Of a stretch of DNA of 64,000 nt, positions 34,071 through 46,284 are shown piece by piece. The stretch comes from Piezodorus guildinii. Lineage: Eukaryota > Arthropoda > Insecta > Hemiptera > Pentatomidae. The translations under genes were made by a program, and so were the position numbers. The notes below the pieces were generated by a model, which was not told where the DNA came from, searched no databases, and saw only the letters and a list, made by a program, of their open reading frames with translations. Numbering within the stretch: the first letter of the stretch is position 1; the number at the start of each line of letters is the position of its first letter. Location: contig CM041294.1 of the NCBI GenBank assembly GCA_023052935.1, positions 17,242,635 to 17,306,634 of the forward strand, written 5' to 3'.

Positions 34071-34641
34071 CTTAAGTTAAAACATAAAAAAAGCAGAGTT
34101 CGAATCAGAACTAGCTGATTTGATTTAATTTATTTTTCCATCCTGGGTTTTCTTCTTTTTTGACTTACTATTGCTTGATACAGAACCGTCAATTTTAGCC
34201 ATCACTTATCTCTGATTCTTTGTAAATTTCCCTAGCATTTCAATTTTTTTAATTTCTATTTTGTGCAGTATAGTTTTTGTTGTTGGACACTCAGCCTAAT
34301 AGTTTTGTAGGGAGCATGATGCAGTCTAGAAGTGGCACATAAGTGTCTCCAAAAGTCCATCTCCAACGTATAGCAACCTTGTCTCCTCATTTTTGGTAAT
34401 CAACAACGTTTCTGAATCATATTGAGAGACGATTCCCGCAAAGGATTAGTATAACCTTTTTTTTTTTTTTTTGGTTTAAAATCTCACCTTATTGATCCAT
34501 AATACAACATTTAATGTTTCGATTACCCGCCTTCTTATAATATATTGGTTCAGCAAAATATGGGTAGCCTCCTACTGCACAATGGAAACCATGGATCACA
34601 ACAAGTAAGGTTGACTGAACATCTTCTCAGTATGGTAAGTA
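34071..34641. other. No gene recognised
   Basis: Spacer with a T run at 34458-34474. No family identified. Confidence 0.4.
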
Positions 34642-35540
34642 TTGGGTTGATGCAAAATTAATGCAGGTTTTTAGTAGGTATTGTAAATACGCCATATCTT
34701 TACTTTAACCATATATATTTAATCAAAATAATTTCCATCTGAATCAATGCACTTTTGCCAACGTTCAACAAGCTTTCTTATTCCACCAGAAAAAAAATCC
34801 GAATCCCTGGACTCAATGAAATCACGAAAAGAATTTTCAATGTCGTCCTGGTTTTGAAAATTTTTCTACCTCAAAAAGTTGTCCAGATGCCTGAAAAAGT
34901 GGAAGTCTGTAGGAGAGAGGTCAGGTGAATAAGGCGGATGTTGGAGAACTTCGCAGCCCAACTCGTGCAGTCGTCGAAGCGTTGGTTGTGCAACGTGTGG
35001 TCTGGCGTTATTGTGGAGCAGGATCGGCCCCTTCCGATTCATCAATGCTGGGCAAAGACGTTGCAATTTTTGAGTTCCGAGTTCCGCCGCCATTTCTCGT
35101 GTGGTTTTGGTTGGGTCTTCTTCCACTTTTGACCTCAGCTGGTCGTTGTCCAGAGCAAGATGACGGCCCCGACCTTCCTTGTCTTCGAGGTCGAAATCTC
35201 CTCTGCGAAACTTCTGGAACCAACGCTGCACCGTGCACTCATTAATAGCCCCCTGACCCCACACTTCATTAATATTACGAGCCGTTTGCGCAGCGCTGCG
35301 CCCTAATTTAAATTCGTAAAAATAAATTTGACGAAAATCGCACTTTGACATTTTCGATTCAAGACCTTTGAACACACTGAACAAAACGATTTTACTAAAC
35401 AAATTCATGGTGAAAGAGAGGGTATTAGATAAGGTTTGTTTTGGTATAATAATGATCAATGTTAGGATTAGCTTTGTTTACACAATTGGAATTAAGATAT
35501 TGCAATAGAGGAAACCTGCATTAATTTTGCATCAACCCAA
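34642..35540 (-). mobile_element. Mariner (family A), non-autonomous deletion derivative
   Basis: 899 bp, perfect TIRs, TA duplication at 34640-34641 and 35541-35542. It has the same deletion junction as 17313-18210 and 59548-60446, with only a few substitutions between the three. Confidence 0.95.
34866..35351 (-). pseudogene. Mariner transposase, internally deleted, nonsense-terminated
   Basis: From the ATG at 35351 (MSKCDFRQ) it has the first HTH, the AAELG-TQKLQRL deletion junction and the C-terminal catalytic part. The second catalytic residue is changed (LLHNNARPH, Asp to Asn) and a TAG replaces the codon after DNFLR, cutting off the last 46 or so residues. It is clearly inactive. Confidence 0.9.
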
Positions 35541-35559
35541 TAAATATAGTGGTTCATAT

Positions 35560-36040
35560 AAATGAAACGTTTAATCGTAACAGGTAGTACTTTGAAAAGA
35601 AAGTATTTATTCTATCAAAGATAGGGAGTACATTTTGCTGCTTGGTACCTGAAGAAAAGAGTTAGCATTGGGATGGTGCTGGTGGGGCAGGCCGACTGAC
35701 AGCTCCGAATTACAGCGGCAGACTATTGCGGTTCACCTCAGGAAATTATACTGGCTACAAATCCTCCCCGGTTGGCTCTGCAAATGCTTCTACCAACCCG
35801 ATGCTCAGTCAGCATTGCTTCCAGCTCCACCGAATTCAGGAGGGAGGGGGACTGAATTCAATAGCAACGTTTCCAAATATTCAGGATTGATAACTCTTGG
35901 AAGATTATTAAAAATCGGAGGTATTCGTCACTGTATAAACACGTATCTCCCAAAAGATATAAAACATCAATATTTCAATCAGTTAAAATACATTCATAAA
36001 TTCATAAAATACCTTTGATAGAGAAAAATGCGTATATTTT
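35560..36040 (+). other. Unrecognised segment with 116-codon ORF
   Basis: 35668-36018 is an open frame in a locally GC-richer stretch (35680-35860). The predicted product (beginning MGWCWWGRPTDSSEL) shows no recognised domain; its second half is Lys/Ile/Tyr-rich like random AT-rich sequence. It may be part of an unknown LINE or a gene fragment. Confidence 0.25.
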
Positions 36041-36284
36041 AAAAACATGGGTCGTGTAATATCCATAAAAATTCATTCTTAAGCAGCTATTTAACAGCTG
36101 AATGTCTATACGTCTAAAATATTTAAATAAAATATTAAACATACAAACATCTCATATTAACATTTTTAAAAATAACTCCAAATAATTTACATACTTAAAA
36201 TGAATTTTAAAAGTAAAAGAAAAGTACTTTAGTTTTGACAGAAAAATACCAAAAAATGTTACACTGCCACCTTAGGAAAAAAGA

Positions 36285-37070
36285 TCTGGTGCGGGCAACA
36301 CACGACTTTCACTTACCTCCGTTTTTAGAATCAATTAAAGAATTTTCAAATACAGTTAGAGATAAAAATTAGTGAAACCATTAAAGAATTAATTAAATGG
36401 AATTTCTATAGAAACATGTGTTTTATTAAAAAAAAAAACTATTATATTATTATCTAATATAAACACTTAGTTTTATCTGCTTTTCATCACTCTCTGTTAA
36501 CTTTTAAAAGCTTGCGTATGGGATAATATTTTTTTCTAAAATCTGAAGCTTTCTAACGTATATCATACATGTATTATTACTGTTCTTATGTTCAAAAACA
36601 TAAAAATTCATTAAAAATATATTTTTTCAGTTTTTTCCTTTAGTTGAGTATTGAATTCATTCAATTTATATATTCACCTGCTTTTCATCAGTAGTAACAA
36701 GATAATAAAGTTATTTCTATAGATTCAACAGAATTATAGGTACTTTAGAAGAAGAAAATTTAAAATATCGGCATTTAAGCCTTAAAGGTGCATAAAGCAT
36801 GGTATAAAGTGGTTCTTCTGTTAAGCTCATATTAATGAAAAAGTTTTTGTAATGTCTCGGGCGCATATTTGTCTTAAATATGAAATTTCAGTTTCTTAGG
36901 ACTTACCGTTTCCGCCCGGGAGTTACCACACACACACACACAGACCTTTTTGCGGGACTTGGTTATTTGGACTCAGGGGACCCTAAAATGTGTATTTCCG
37001 TTGAAAACTGGAATTCGAACATTTTCACGATCGCAATACTTCCCCTAACTATATATATTAAGTGAAAGTA
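36285..37070 (+). mobile_element. Helentron-like element, full length
   Basis: 786 bp. Begins TCTGGTGCGGGCAACACACG, ACTTTCACTTAC. The (AC)n tract is at about 36927-36941, and the terminal hairpin region CTATATATATTAAG then TGAAAGTA lies at the right end. It shares all internal landmarks with 45439-46284, 46921-47812 and 33023-33959. Confidence 0.75.
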
Positions 37071-38063
37071 AAAAGTAAGGTTAAATTATTATAAATAATA
37101 CAAACAGAAAGGAATTTAAGAGCTTTTTTTTTTAATTTGTCTTTGAAGATTTAATTAAATATTTTAATTAAGTTTGGCTTTTAATTTGGCCGCAAAAGAC
37201 TATATTAATTCGAATAGAGCTAGCTGATATTAACAACTATTTAACTACACCCTGGTAAAAACAGTTTTACTATAATAATAGGAACCGTTTTTGTAAAAGT
37301 AATCAATATTGTAGATATATAATAGCCCAACAGCGATGAAGATTTTTGTGATGAGTTGCAGAATTTTGAAAAAAAAAAAAAAATACACATCAGAAATATT
37401 AATTTCATTTTTTTTTCTTTTTATAAATGCCAACATTTTTGACATACCTCATTATTATCCCATTTAACGAGTTCTTCAAACATATGCTCAAGTAGAAATC
37501 ATAGATTTGAAATTTTTCACGTTCGGAACTTTTCTTACTATGCATTTCATATATAGAAAAGTGAAAGTAAACTGTTATAACCAAAATTGAAACTTTACCT
37601 ATAAATACGTCTATGTATATATAATGAGAAATTGTATTGAGTTTTAGGATCAAGAAACCACGACGAATATAAAAATTTAATATAAATAATAAAAATAATT
37701 GAAATCTGGCTTACATATACACTTGGAAGTCCATTTTAGAAGATAAAGAAAAAAAACTGTAGAGTTTCAGAATTAGTATACTGTTATGAATTATAAAACA
37801 GAAAACAAAATTGAAATTTCGCCCTTAACTCATTTATTTTTGAAAATGAATAAATAAATACTAAAATTTTAGTTGTTAGTGATATTCGATAGAAAAACTC
37901 AATTTTTTAAAAAATGAATAAAAAATCATAAAAATCAGTTAAGAAACCGCAAATATATATCGTTTTGAAATTAGCAGTAATGATTGACCATTTTTTTCAA
38001 TTAATATTAGTTTATTAAACAGACATATAAACAGTTATACCCTAATATAGTTATTTGGAAATA
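37071..38063. other. No gene recognised
   Basis: Very AT-rich. 37500-37575 (TTTTTCACGTTCGGAACTTT to AAAGTGAAAGTA) may be a very old Helentron-like 3' end. Confidence 0.4.
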
Positions 38064-38840
38064 TTGAGTTGTTTCACATGAAATGTCCGTTTTTATAGTT
38101 TCTGAAATACATAAAGGATTTTGCAGGTCTCTGTTGTTTTCTTCAGAATGTTAATATATTTAAAGTAAACAGTTACTAATCCTCCACCTTTGTATAATAA
38201 ACATTAGCTTCTCAATCAATTACCCACTTTTTAGTATTCCTCCAAATATGAACATGGAAACACGCGTTTTTCGAGTAATATTTTTGTACGAGTTTAAACT
38301 AAGAATATTTGCAAGGCGTTTGGGGAAGGAAGTGTTAAAGAACGGACCATTCGCCGTTGGTTTGATAAGCTTTCAGCTGGGGATACCGACTTGGAAAACT
38401 TGCCCCTTTTTAAAGTGTATTGGGAAAGTGAAAAAGCTCGATACATGGGTACCTTATGATCTCACTGAGCGGCAGCAAGGCCCTATGTTTTAAAACATAC
38501 CGTCCAAAAATTGAAAGAACTGGGCTACGAAGTTCTTCCGCACCCACCACATTCTCCCGACTTGTCTCCAACAGATTACCACCTGTTCAGGAATTTAGAC
38601 AACTTCGTCAAGGGAAAACTTTTTGAAAATGATGATCAAGTGAAAAGTGCGTTTTCAGATTTTCTTTGACATCAAAGCTCAGAGTTTTTCAGTTCGGGGA
38701 TAAAAATGTTGGTGCCACGTTGGGAAAAATGTGTAGAAAAATAAGGTAAATATTTCGAATAAAATTATCTTGTTTTCATATCGTATTTTTAATAAAAATC
38801 CTTTACCTTGAAAACGGACATTTCATGTGACACAACCCAA
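38064..38840 (+). mobile_element. Mariner (family B), deletion derivative
   Basis: 777 bp bounded by TA (38062-38063 and 38841-38842) with TIRs close to TTGGGTTGTGTCACATGAAA (the left end has TTGAGTTGTTTC). It is a second mariner family, distinct in sequence from family A. A relative is at 61897-62665. Confidence 0.9.
38248..38750 (+). pseudogene. Mariner (family B) transposase relic
   Basis: The reading starts MNMETRVFRVIFLYEFKL and then breaks. Fragments of the first HTH, the KCIGKVKKLDTWVP part of the second HTH and, after a deletion, the C-terminal region (a form of LGYEVLPHPP..SPDLSPTDYHLF) occur in different frames. The catalytic core containing the first and second Asp is missing. It is more decayed than the family-A copies. 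Confidence 0.85.
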
Positions 38841-39810
38841 TAATAAACTATTCTGTTATAATTTTTTCCTGTTTTTCCTTCCAATATGAATATTATTTAG
38901 ATGACGTGACACATTCAGATCTTTTTTAAATGAAAATCTAAAACGGAATGAAAATGATAATAAATTTTATTGGTCCGGAGATAAATTGTTCCGATATATA
39001 ACGTATAATAAAATTTATTATTAAACGAATCTGAGCATTTTATCTGCCGGGGAGAACATAGCTGTTATCGGCAACCCATTTTGGGCAGGTGAGCTGTCAT
39101 ATTCAGGGGCCCGGCTCTCATACCCCAAACGGTTCTAAGCCTTTCCGCCAATTAAATTAAAACCTCAATGACGATTCAGTAAGGTGAAAAACAAAAAAAA
39201 TGCTTTTAATAAATACACCTCAGAGGGGAATTAATGTGGTTCATTATGATCAGTATTTTGAGTCAACATTAAATGTTTTTACAATGATTTAAAAGAAAAA
39301 TGGAGATTATATATACATTACTTATATCTTGGATACAATTTTTTTTTAGGATGGTTACAACCCCTCTTCAGTTCTAAGTCAACACTAACGCCATTGTTTA
39401 TATTGCAAGCTATTATCTAGGATGGTAGAGATTTGGAGTCTATTAGAAGTTATAGATTAGATTTTTAGCTATGGATCGGGAGTGTTACTATTCAGATTTT
39501 TTTGTCAACCATCATGAGTCTAACATACATTCAATGGAAATCATTCTTCTTCTTATCTTTTATTTTATGAGCTCTGCCTCTTACAAAGGGGCTTCCTCTA
39601 TGCTGATGTACTGCTGGTTTAAAATAAATTATAGTGATATGTACGTAATAGAATGAACACATGGAATCTCGTTTAGAATGTAAGGAAATAATAATGGTTT
39701 GTAGTGTGCATCGATGATGATAGTTATTATTTTATTTTGTAGTTTTCATTAAAGACTTAAAACAATTTTTTAATTGTATTATCTAAATATTATTACGACT
39801 AAGCACTTAC
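38841..39810. other. Probable intron, no repeat recognised
   Basis: AT-rich sequence downstream (in gene direction) of the CUB exon. No further exon was recognised. Confidence 0.4.
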
Positions 39811-40030
39811 CTGCACTTCTAACTCGAATCCAGGGAGAAAGCTGAGTGGTACAGGATGAAAGGGGTTATCGTAAGGCGAAGTGTGAAACTCTAGGAGCAT
39901 GTTGTTACCAGAGGATATGATGTCAGGCACCGCGTCACCCCCGCACAGCCGAACCAGCACGGGGTCTGTCGTTGAGCCTCCGTCGTAAACTGTGAGGTAA
40001 TCCTGTACCACGTTACACTGGTCCCACACT
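39811..40030 (-). CDS. CUB-domain exon of a host gene
   Basis: A 220-bp internal exon. On the minus strand it follows a TTTTTCCAG acceptor and ends GTGCAG|GTAAGTG, a strong donor. One base completes a codon from the previous exon and it ends on a codon boundary, giving 73 residues. It reads VWDQCNVVQDYLTVYDGGST, then DPVLVRLCGG, ISSGNNMLLEFHTSPYDNPF and GFELEVQ, matching the CUB pattern (C..D.L.VYDG......LCG....I.SSGN.ML..F). CUB domains are extracellular beta-sandwich modules in proteases, receptors and receptor auxiliary subunits, usually disulfide-bonded; two Cys are seen here. The composition is more GC-rich than the flanks. Which CUB protein this is cannot be told from one exon; a transmembrane multi-CUB protein (Neto or suppressor-of-lurcher type) is a guess. 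Confidence 0.85.
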
Positions 40031-40127
40031 CTGGAAAAATAATAATGAAAATATTTAATTGTAATAATATGAATAAGTGAACATATAGAGGAATGGCATA
40101 AAAAGTATGTTTAGAAGAAAAAAAAAA

Positions 40128-40205
40128 TCTAGTTAGCGGAAAACACGACTTTCACTTACCTCCAGAAATAATTTAAGAAGTTTTAAATAAATTTAGAGGT
40201 AAAAA
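40128..40205 (+). mobile_element. Helentron-like 5' end fragment
   Basis: TCTAGTTAGCGGAAAACACG then ACTTTCACTTACCTCC and the subterminal region match the family's 5' end. The copy is cut by the Jockey insertion that follows. Confidence 0.6.
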
Positions 40206-41032
40206 AAGTTATTTTTTCCCATTTATTGAGATTTACAACTGTATTAGTAAATACATAAAGTAAATTAGCTGTCAGATAATATACATGAAGAGAAAATGCC
40301 CATTGGCATCACTCCACTATGAATCTAAACTAGAAGGTCTTGAGGTCATCTTCTTTTCAGGCGCCTCGGAGGATTGTCAGGAATAGAAGAGGAAGCAAGC
40401 ATTGAAACTAGTGGGTTAGAGTGGGAGTGGAGTTTGTCATAGAAGGATTGATACCTGGTTCGGGCTACAAAGGGAATGTTAAGGTCGTTATGGATGAGCT
40501 TGTTCGTGACAAAATAAGGAGCGTTGAGGATTTTTCGAAGGATTTTGGATTGTAAGGATTAAAGACGGTAAGAATTTGATGGTTTAGTGGATTCGTAAGT
40601 CCAGATTGGTCTTATGATGGTCGTGTAGATGAGTCTTTTGTAGTAAAGTGGAAGTTTAGAGCGTTTGTCTAGTAAGTGTTAAAGTAACCGAAAGCGGCGA
40701 GCAGTTTCTTGTCGTTTCAGTCTAGTGTGCGGATTCCGTGTTAGACGTTTGTCAAGTAGAAGTCCTAGGTAACGGATCTGTTCAACTGGAACAAGCGGAA
40801 TATTATTAAACGATACTGTAGGACAGGATGTCATAGGTTTACGACGAAGGGTAAAGGTTATTTGGTGGGATTTGATGGAATTTACTTTAATTCTCCAATT
40901 CTAACACCATACCTCAAGGTCTCGGATGTGGTATTGAAGAGTTTGAGAGGCAATAGTCGGATCGTTATTGACTGATAACACACAGGTGTCATCAGCATAG
41001 GTAGAAAGGAAGGAGTTGGGATGGATAAAAAC
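40206..41032 (-). mobile_element. Jockey-clade LINE, 5'-truncated
   Basis: Minus-strand copy from the 3' end (plus CCCATTTATTGAGATTTACA) back to just upstream of the catalytic YADD region: in the plus direction GTGTCATCAGCATAGGTAG encodes TYADDT in reverse. Frames are broken by indels. It lies in the intron or flank of the CUB gene, 175 bp from the exon's acceptor side. Confidence 0.88.
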
Positions 41033-42062
41033 ACTTTTATTTTGGATAAACCCAGCGATCCGAACTTGCTTTGCACCTCTGCAATTTTAATGTGGTGCTA
41101 ATTATGGTTAAAAAAGTTAGGTTTGACCAATTAAGATTTAATCACTGTGACGTTTCGGATTCATCGTAAGGAAAAGCCATAAAATATTATGTATATTTAA
41201 TATCGTATATTTATTGCTATACTTAATCGTCGGCAGAAATTAAAACCTTTATTTTATTCGATTTATTACTATTTTTGTTTCAAATAAACATTTTCTTAAC
41301 ACATTTCACAAGTTTAATTTAGTTTAGTTGGGATTCTTATTTAGTTTACAGTGGAATAGCTGTTTATATGAAATGGCTTACAAATATGAATAGTTAATAA
41401 CAATGTTAGTTTTTGGATTTATAACAACGTTTTTTTTATTTTAACAACTAAAGCACAATTTGGCAGTTGGAAATATTTTTTCTAAAATGTTGTGTATAGT
41501 ATGGAAGAATATAACTTTAAATATTTATTAGTGTATTTATGTATTTTTATTACCAAACGATTAATATTAAAATTTAATAATCAAATTCAACTCAAAAGTA
41601 CAAATAATGCAATAAAAATTGAATCGTGCTATTTAGCCCAAAAATAGAAAATTGCAATATATTATTCCCTAATACATGAAAGGCATAGCTGACCGGGTTT
41701 TCAAGCTGATACACGCATGCAAATACGACGTGAAAAATCATGAAAGTCCGTTATCTAATTACAAGTAAGGTACTCTTACTACCACGAGGTGGCAGATTGT
41801 ATGATCTCTTAATAAAGTGTTTTTAAAAATAAAAATTATAGGTAAGTGAAAATAAAATGTATTACTTCCGTTATTTACAATAAATACAACTTTATTCACG
41901 TTTTCTTTAGAACTATAAGTTTCTCGTTAAGGTAGTTACTGTTTTAAAGTTCTCAATACATTATATTTTTATTTTGATTGATAGACATATGAGAAAACAT
42001 TATTCTGGGACTATGTCTTCTATGAATTACATCATATCTATACTTAATTCTTCTCTCCAACA
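41033..42062. other. No gene recognised
   Basis: AT-rich. Near 41846 there is a short GGTAAGTGAAAATAAAATG that may be a remnant of a Helentron-like end. Confidence 0.4.
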
Positions 42063-43030
42063 TACTTCCTAATCATCCAGTCCTACCTCTCTAATAGAAC
42101 TTTTAAAATCAACTACAATAGTTCCTATTCATCCACTTTTACTCAGTCTGCTGGTGTTCCTCAAGGCAGTATCCTAGGACCCAGTCTATACAGAGAACAT
42201 CCCAACCCATCCTAACGCATTCCTTTCTACCTATGCCAATGACACTTGCGTGCTATCAGTCAATAACGATCCTAGTATTGCCTCTCAAACCCTCCAATCC
42301 CACATCAGAGACCTTGAGGTATGGTGTCAGAATTGGAGAATTAAAATCAACTCCGATAAATCCCATCAGATTACCTTTACCCTTCGTCGTAAACCTATGA
42401 CATCCTGCCCTACAGTGTCCTTTAATGTTATCCCCCTTGTCAATGTTGAACAGATCCGTTATTTAGGCCTCCTACTTGACAAACTTGGAATCCGCATACA
42501 AGACTGAAAATACAAGAAACTGCTGGACGTTTTCGGCTACTCCAACACTTACTAAACAGACGCTCTAACCTTTCACTTTACTACAAAAGACTAATTTACA
42601 TGACAATCATAAGGCCTATCTGGACCTATGGAGTTGAGCTTTGAGGCTCTACTAAAGCATCAAACTCTTCCCGTATCCAATCCTTACAATCTAAAATCCT
42701 TAACGCTCCTTACTTTGTCACCAATAAAATCATCCACAATGACCTTAATGTTCCATATGTTGCTAATTTGGCCTGTACCAGGTATCACTCCTTCCATGAA
42801 AAACTCCACTCTCACTCTAATCCACTAGTTTCAATCCTTGCTTCCACTTTAATTCCTGACAATCCGCCGAGGCGTCTGAAAAGAAGATGGTCTCGAGGCC
42901 TTCTTGTGAAGATTCACTACTAGAGTGCTGCCAATGTGCAGTTTCTCTTCATGTGTTTTATCATTGTAGCATATTTACTTGATGTATGAACATACAGTTG
43001 TAAATTTCAATAAATAAATTTAAAAAATAT
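42063..43030 (+). mobile_element. Jockey-clade LINE, 5'-truncated, with RT motif B
   Basis: Plus-strand copy with NRTFKINYNSSYSSTFTQ, SAGVPQGSILGP (RT motif B), a catalytic region reading YANDT where YADDT is expected, SVNNDPSIASQTLQ, EVWCQNWRIKINSDKS and the C-terminal part to RLKRRWSRGLL. It has several frameshifts. The 3'UTR ends TTTCAATAAATAAATTTAAA. Confidence 0.88.
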
Positions 43031-44114
43031 ATATACTTACATAATATGTAATAAATAAAATATTTTTATATAGTTATCACTTCACCGAATAACTATCCAT
43101 ATACTTAAATGTTTTTATGATTTCGCAAAGTACCCCTACACACCACGCGGCTCCTACTATAAGCTGTATCTCGTCTCGCCATTTTTTGAATGGTCTTCCT
43201 TGCTATCTCCTGTCTTCTCGTGAAATCTATTTTGCAGCTTTTCGAAACATGTCTGTCTACAGGCCATTTTCTCTATTTTATTTCGGTAGTTGTGTTTATA
43301 TTGGTTAAATTTTATCTTCAACTTTATTTTGTAATTTCCTGTTGATGATACATTAAAAAGTATTTTAGGAAATTGAAATTATGCCACAGCAAACTTTTAT
43401 TCAACTATATGAAATTTATAGACATATACCTACATGTAGCCAGTTTTCTTGTCTTCAATCCTAAAATGCTTTTCATGCTCGCGAATTTTTTCATACTACA
43501 ATAATCTTTTTTTTTATTCTATCGTTTCTGTTTTTTAACTATGATAAAAGAAAAGCTTTTTATAAAGGATTTCCAAAAAAAGCTTTTAGAAATAATAATT
43601 AGTTACGCTAACAGTGTTATTTAAAGAATCCTATTTTTTTATATGAATGAAGACTGTCAGTCTTTGTTAATAAGAAGTAACTACTATTATTTATTGATTT
43701 TACTATACTACTAAATATAATCGGAAAAAATAATTTACTGCATACAGACATTAGTAATGACCGGATTTCCATGTTTTTCCCGTTCTATTTGCTTGCGTGT
43801 TTCAGCAATTCGGTTCAGTACTCGGTTATAGTATGTAACAATTTTATGTTGTACGAAATAACTCGTTTGTCCTTTTTTAGGCTATATAGCACGTTTCTGA
43901 TTATATTTTGCGGGTCCGCTGCATGATTTAGGACATTTAAAGAATTTTAACGCTCGATTTTGCACGTTTCGAGGCTTTTACTGTATGTAATAAAGCAAGA
44001 AAAATATATGGTGGAGCTGAAGAGCAAGTAGAGTTAAAGAGGCATAAATTATAATATAAATGCATACAGTTGATTTTTACTATTTTATATTTATTTAATC
44101 CTGCCCTACATATC
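43031..44114. other. No gene recognised
   Basis: A 63-codon plus-strand ORF (43117-43308) is not recognised. Otherwise AT-rich spacer. Confidence 0.4.
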
Positions 44115-44770
44115 ATATCCGTATAAGTAATAATATTCCGCTTGTCCCGGTTGAACGGATCCGCTACCTCGGACTCCTACTTGGCATACATCTAACATGG
44201 AGCCCGCACACTAGACTAAAACGACAAGATAACTGCTCGCGCTTTCCGTTACTTAAACACTCACTAGACAGACGCTAACATTCCACTTACAAACTACTAA
44301 AGGCTCTAACTACATGACCATCATAAGACCTATCTGAACTTACGGAGTTGAGCTCTGGGGCTCCACTAAACCATCAAATTCTTCCCGTCTTCAATCCTTA
44401 CATTTCAAAATCTTCGAAAAATCCTCAATGATCCTTACTTTGTCACGAACCAACTCACAAAGACTAAATGTTCCATATGTAGCAGATCTGGCCCGGGCCA
44501 GGTGTCAATCTTTCCATGACCAACTCCACTCCCACTCTAATCCACTAGTTAAAATCCTCGCCACCTCCTCTATTCCTGACAATCCTCCGAGGCGTCTTAA
44601 AAGAAGATGGTCTCAAGACCTTCTAGTTCTGATTACCAACTAGAGTGCTGCAAATGGAGGGTTTCTCTTCTTGTGTTTCTCACGTATTTTATCTCATAGC
44701 TCATTTACTTCTCATATTAACCAGTACATTTGTAAATATCAATAAATAAATTTTCAAAAATATATTTATA
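44115..44770 (+). mobile_element. Jockey-clade LINE, 5'-truncated and decayed
   Basis: Plus-strand copy from NNIPLVPVERIRYLGLLLG to RLKRRWSQDLLV (44428-44643 is the longest open stretch, 71 codons) with a 3'UTR ending TTTGTAAATATCAATAAATA. Many indels. Confidence 0.85.
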
Positions 44771-45438
44771 TTAATGTCATATTTAATATCTAAAAAAAAA
44801 TAGAATCACTATTCTATGATAGACATCTAAGGACAGTGTAAGATTTGTCAAGTAAGTTCCTAATCTTCTCTAATGAGTATTTTTAATTACTTTGTGCCTT
44901 AATATGATATAATTTACTTATTTGGGTTATTTAAAAGTCCCAAAAAGGCTGATCTGGACGTGTAGCTACTGTGCCTAATTCGTCGAAAAAACTTAGCACC
45001 AGTACCAATCGATAGAATATCTTAGGTTTCCTTAACCGAATCTATTATTGCTTTTCTCAGCTCTAAATTAAAGAGTAGACATGTGAGTCAAATCCTCTAG
45101 CGTTAATCCTTCAACGGATGGGTATTCTCGGAACCACTCAACGAGATGTTGTCTTCTCTAAAGCTCCATACGTTTTTTAACATTTAATGTACTTCTGAAG
45201 TCCGACAAAGGGCTTAAATTATGCTTTTCTTCAGGAAAGCCTTAAGGTATAGATTTTTGATCCACATTGGATCTTATTCGACAAATGCTATCCTAATCCG
45301 GTTAAGAAACGCATAAAAGTCTACTATAATGAAGGTATTATAATTGTCCCCTCCTTTTTTTATTTTTATTTTTTGGAGAATTTAATACCAATAACGCATG
45401 CACATGATTAATATTTTCGAACACCGCATTTAAAAAAA
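44771..45438. other. No gene recognised
   Basis: Mixed-composition spacer without an identified repeat or coding family. Confidence 0.4.
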
Positions 45439-46284
45439 TCTGATGCGGGCAACACACGACTTTCACTTACCTCCATTTTTAAAATCAATGAAAGAATTTT
45501 CAAATACAGTTAGAGATAAAAATACGTGAAACTATTAAAGAATTAATTAGTTTTATCGGCTTTTTATCACTCTCTATTTACATTTAAAAGCTTGTGTATA
45601 AGATAATATTTTTTCTAAAATCGTTAGCTTTCCAAAGGTATATATTATACATGTATATTAATGTTCTTTAGTTAAAGAACAAAAAATTACAATTAAAAGT
45701 TTTTTCCTTTAGTTGGGTATCGAATTCATTCAATTTATATATTTTATATGTTTTTTATCTGTGGTAACAAGATAATATAGTTATTTTTATAGAATCAACA
45801 TAATTTAAGGTACTTTAGAAGAAGAAAATTTAAAATATCGTCATTTAAGCCCTGTTTGACCATTTTAATCAGAATGAAAGCTACATGATATTAACGCCTG
45901 TTGAATTTTACATCGACATAGCGAGTTTAATCAAAATCGTCGGAACCGTTTTCGAGAGAATCGTAAAAAGATGCACTATGCATAGTATAAAGTGGCTCTT
46001 CTGGTAAGCTCATTTTGATGAAAAAGGTTTTGTAACGTCTCGGGCGTATAGTTGTCTTGAATATGAAATTTAAGCTACATAGGACTTTTACGTTTCCGCC
46101 CAGGAGTTACCACACACACACACACACAGACACACACACACACACACACACTCACAGACCTTTTTGCGGGACTTGGTTATTTGGACTCAGGTGACCCTAA
46201 AACGTGTATTTCCGTTGAAAACTGGAATTAGAAAATTTTCACGATTGCAATACTTTCCCTTACTATATATAGTAAGTGAAAGTA
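45439..46284 (+). mobile_element. Helentron-like element, full length
   Basis: 846 bp. Begins TCTGATGCGGGCAACACACG, ACTTTCACTTAC; (AC)n tract with GA interruptions at 46111-46155; ends in the hairpin TTACTATATATAGTAA then GTGAAAGTA. It lies head-to-tail opposed to the next copy at 46921-47812, with tails facing each other across 636 bp. Confidence 0.75.

Noticed and set aside
35668..36018. 116-codon ORF considered as a gene
   Set aside because: No domain, no partner exons and random-like second half; recorded only as an unrecognised segment.
36880..37065. Recurrent 60-90-codon ORF (FRPGVTTHTHT...LGYLDSGDPK) in several Helentron-like copies
   Set aside because: It recurs because the repeat recurs. 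The frame crosses a variable (AC)n tract and shifts between copies, and both the alternative frame and stop-containing versions are present, so there is no sign of protein-level conservation.
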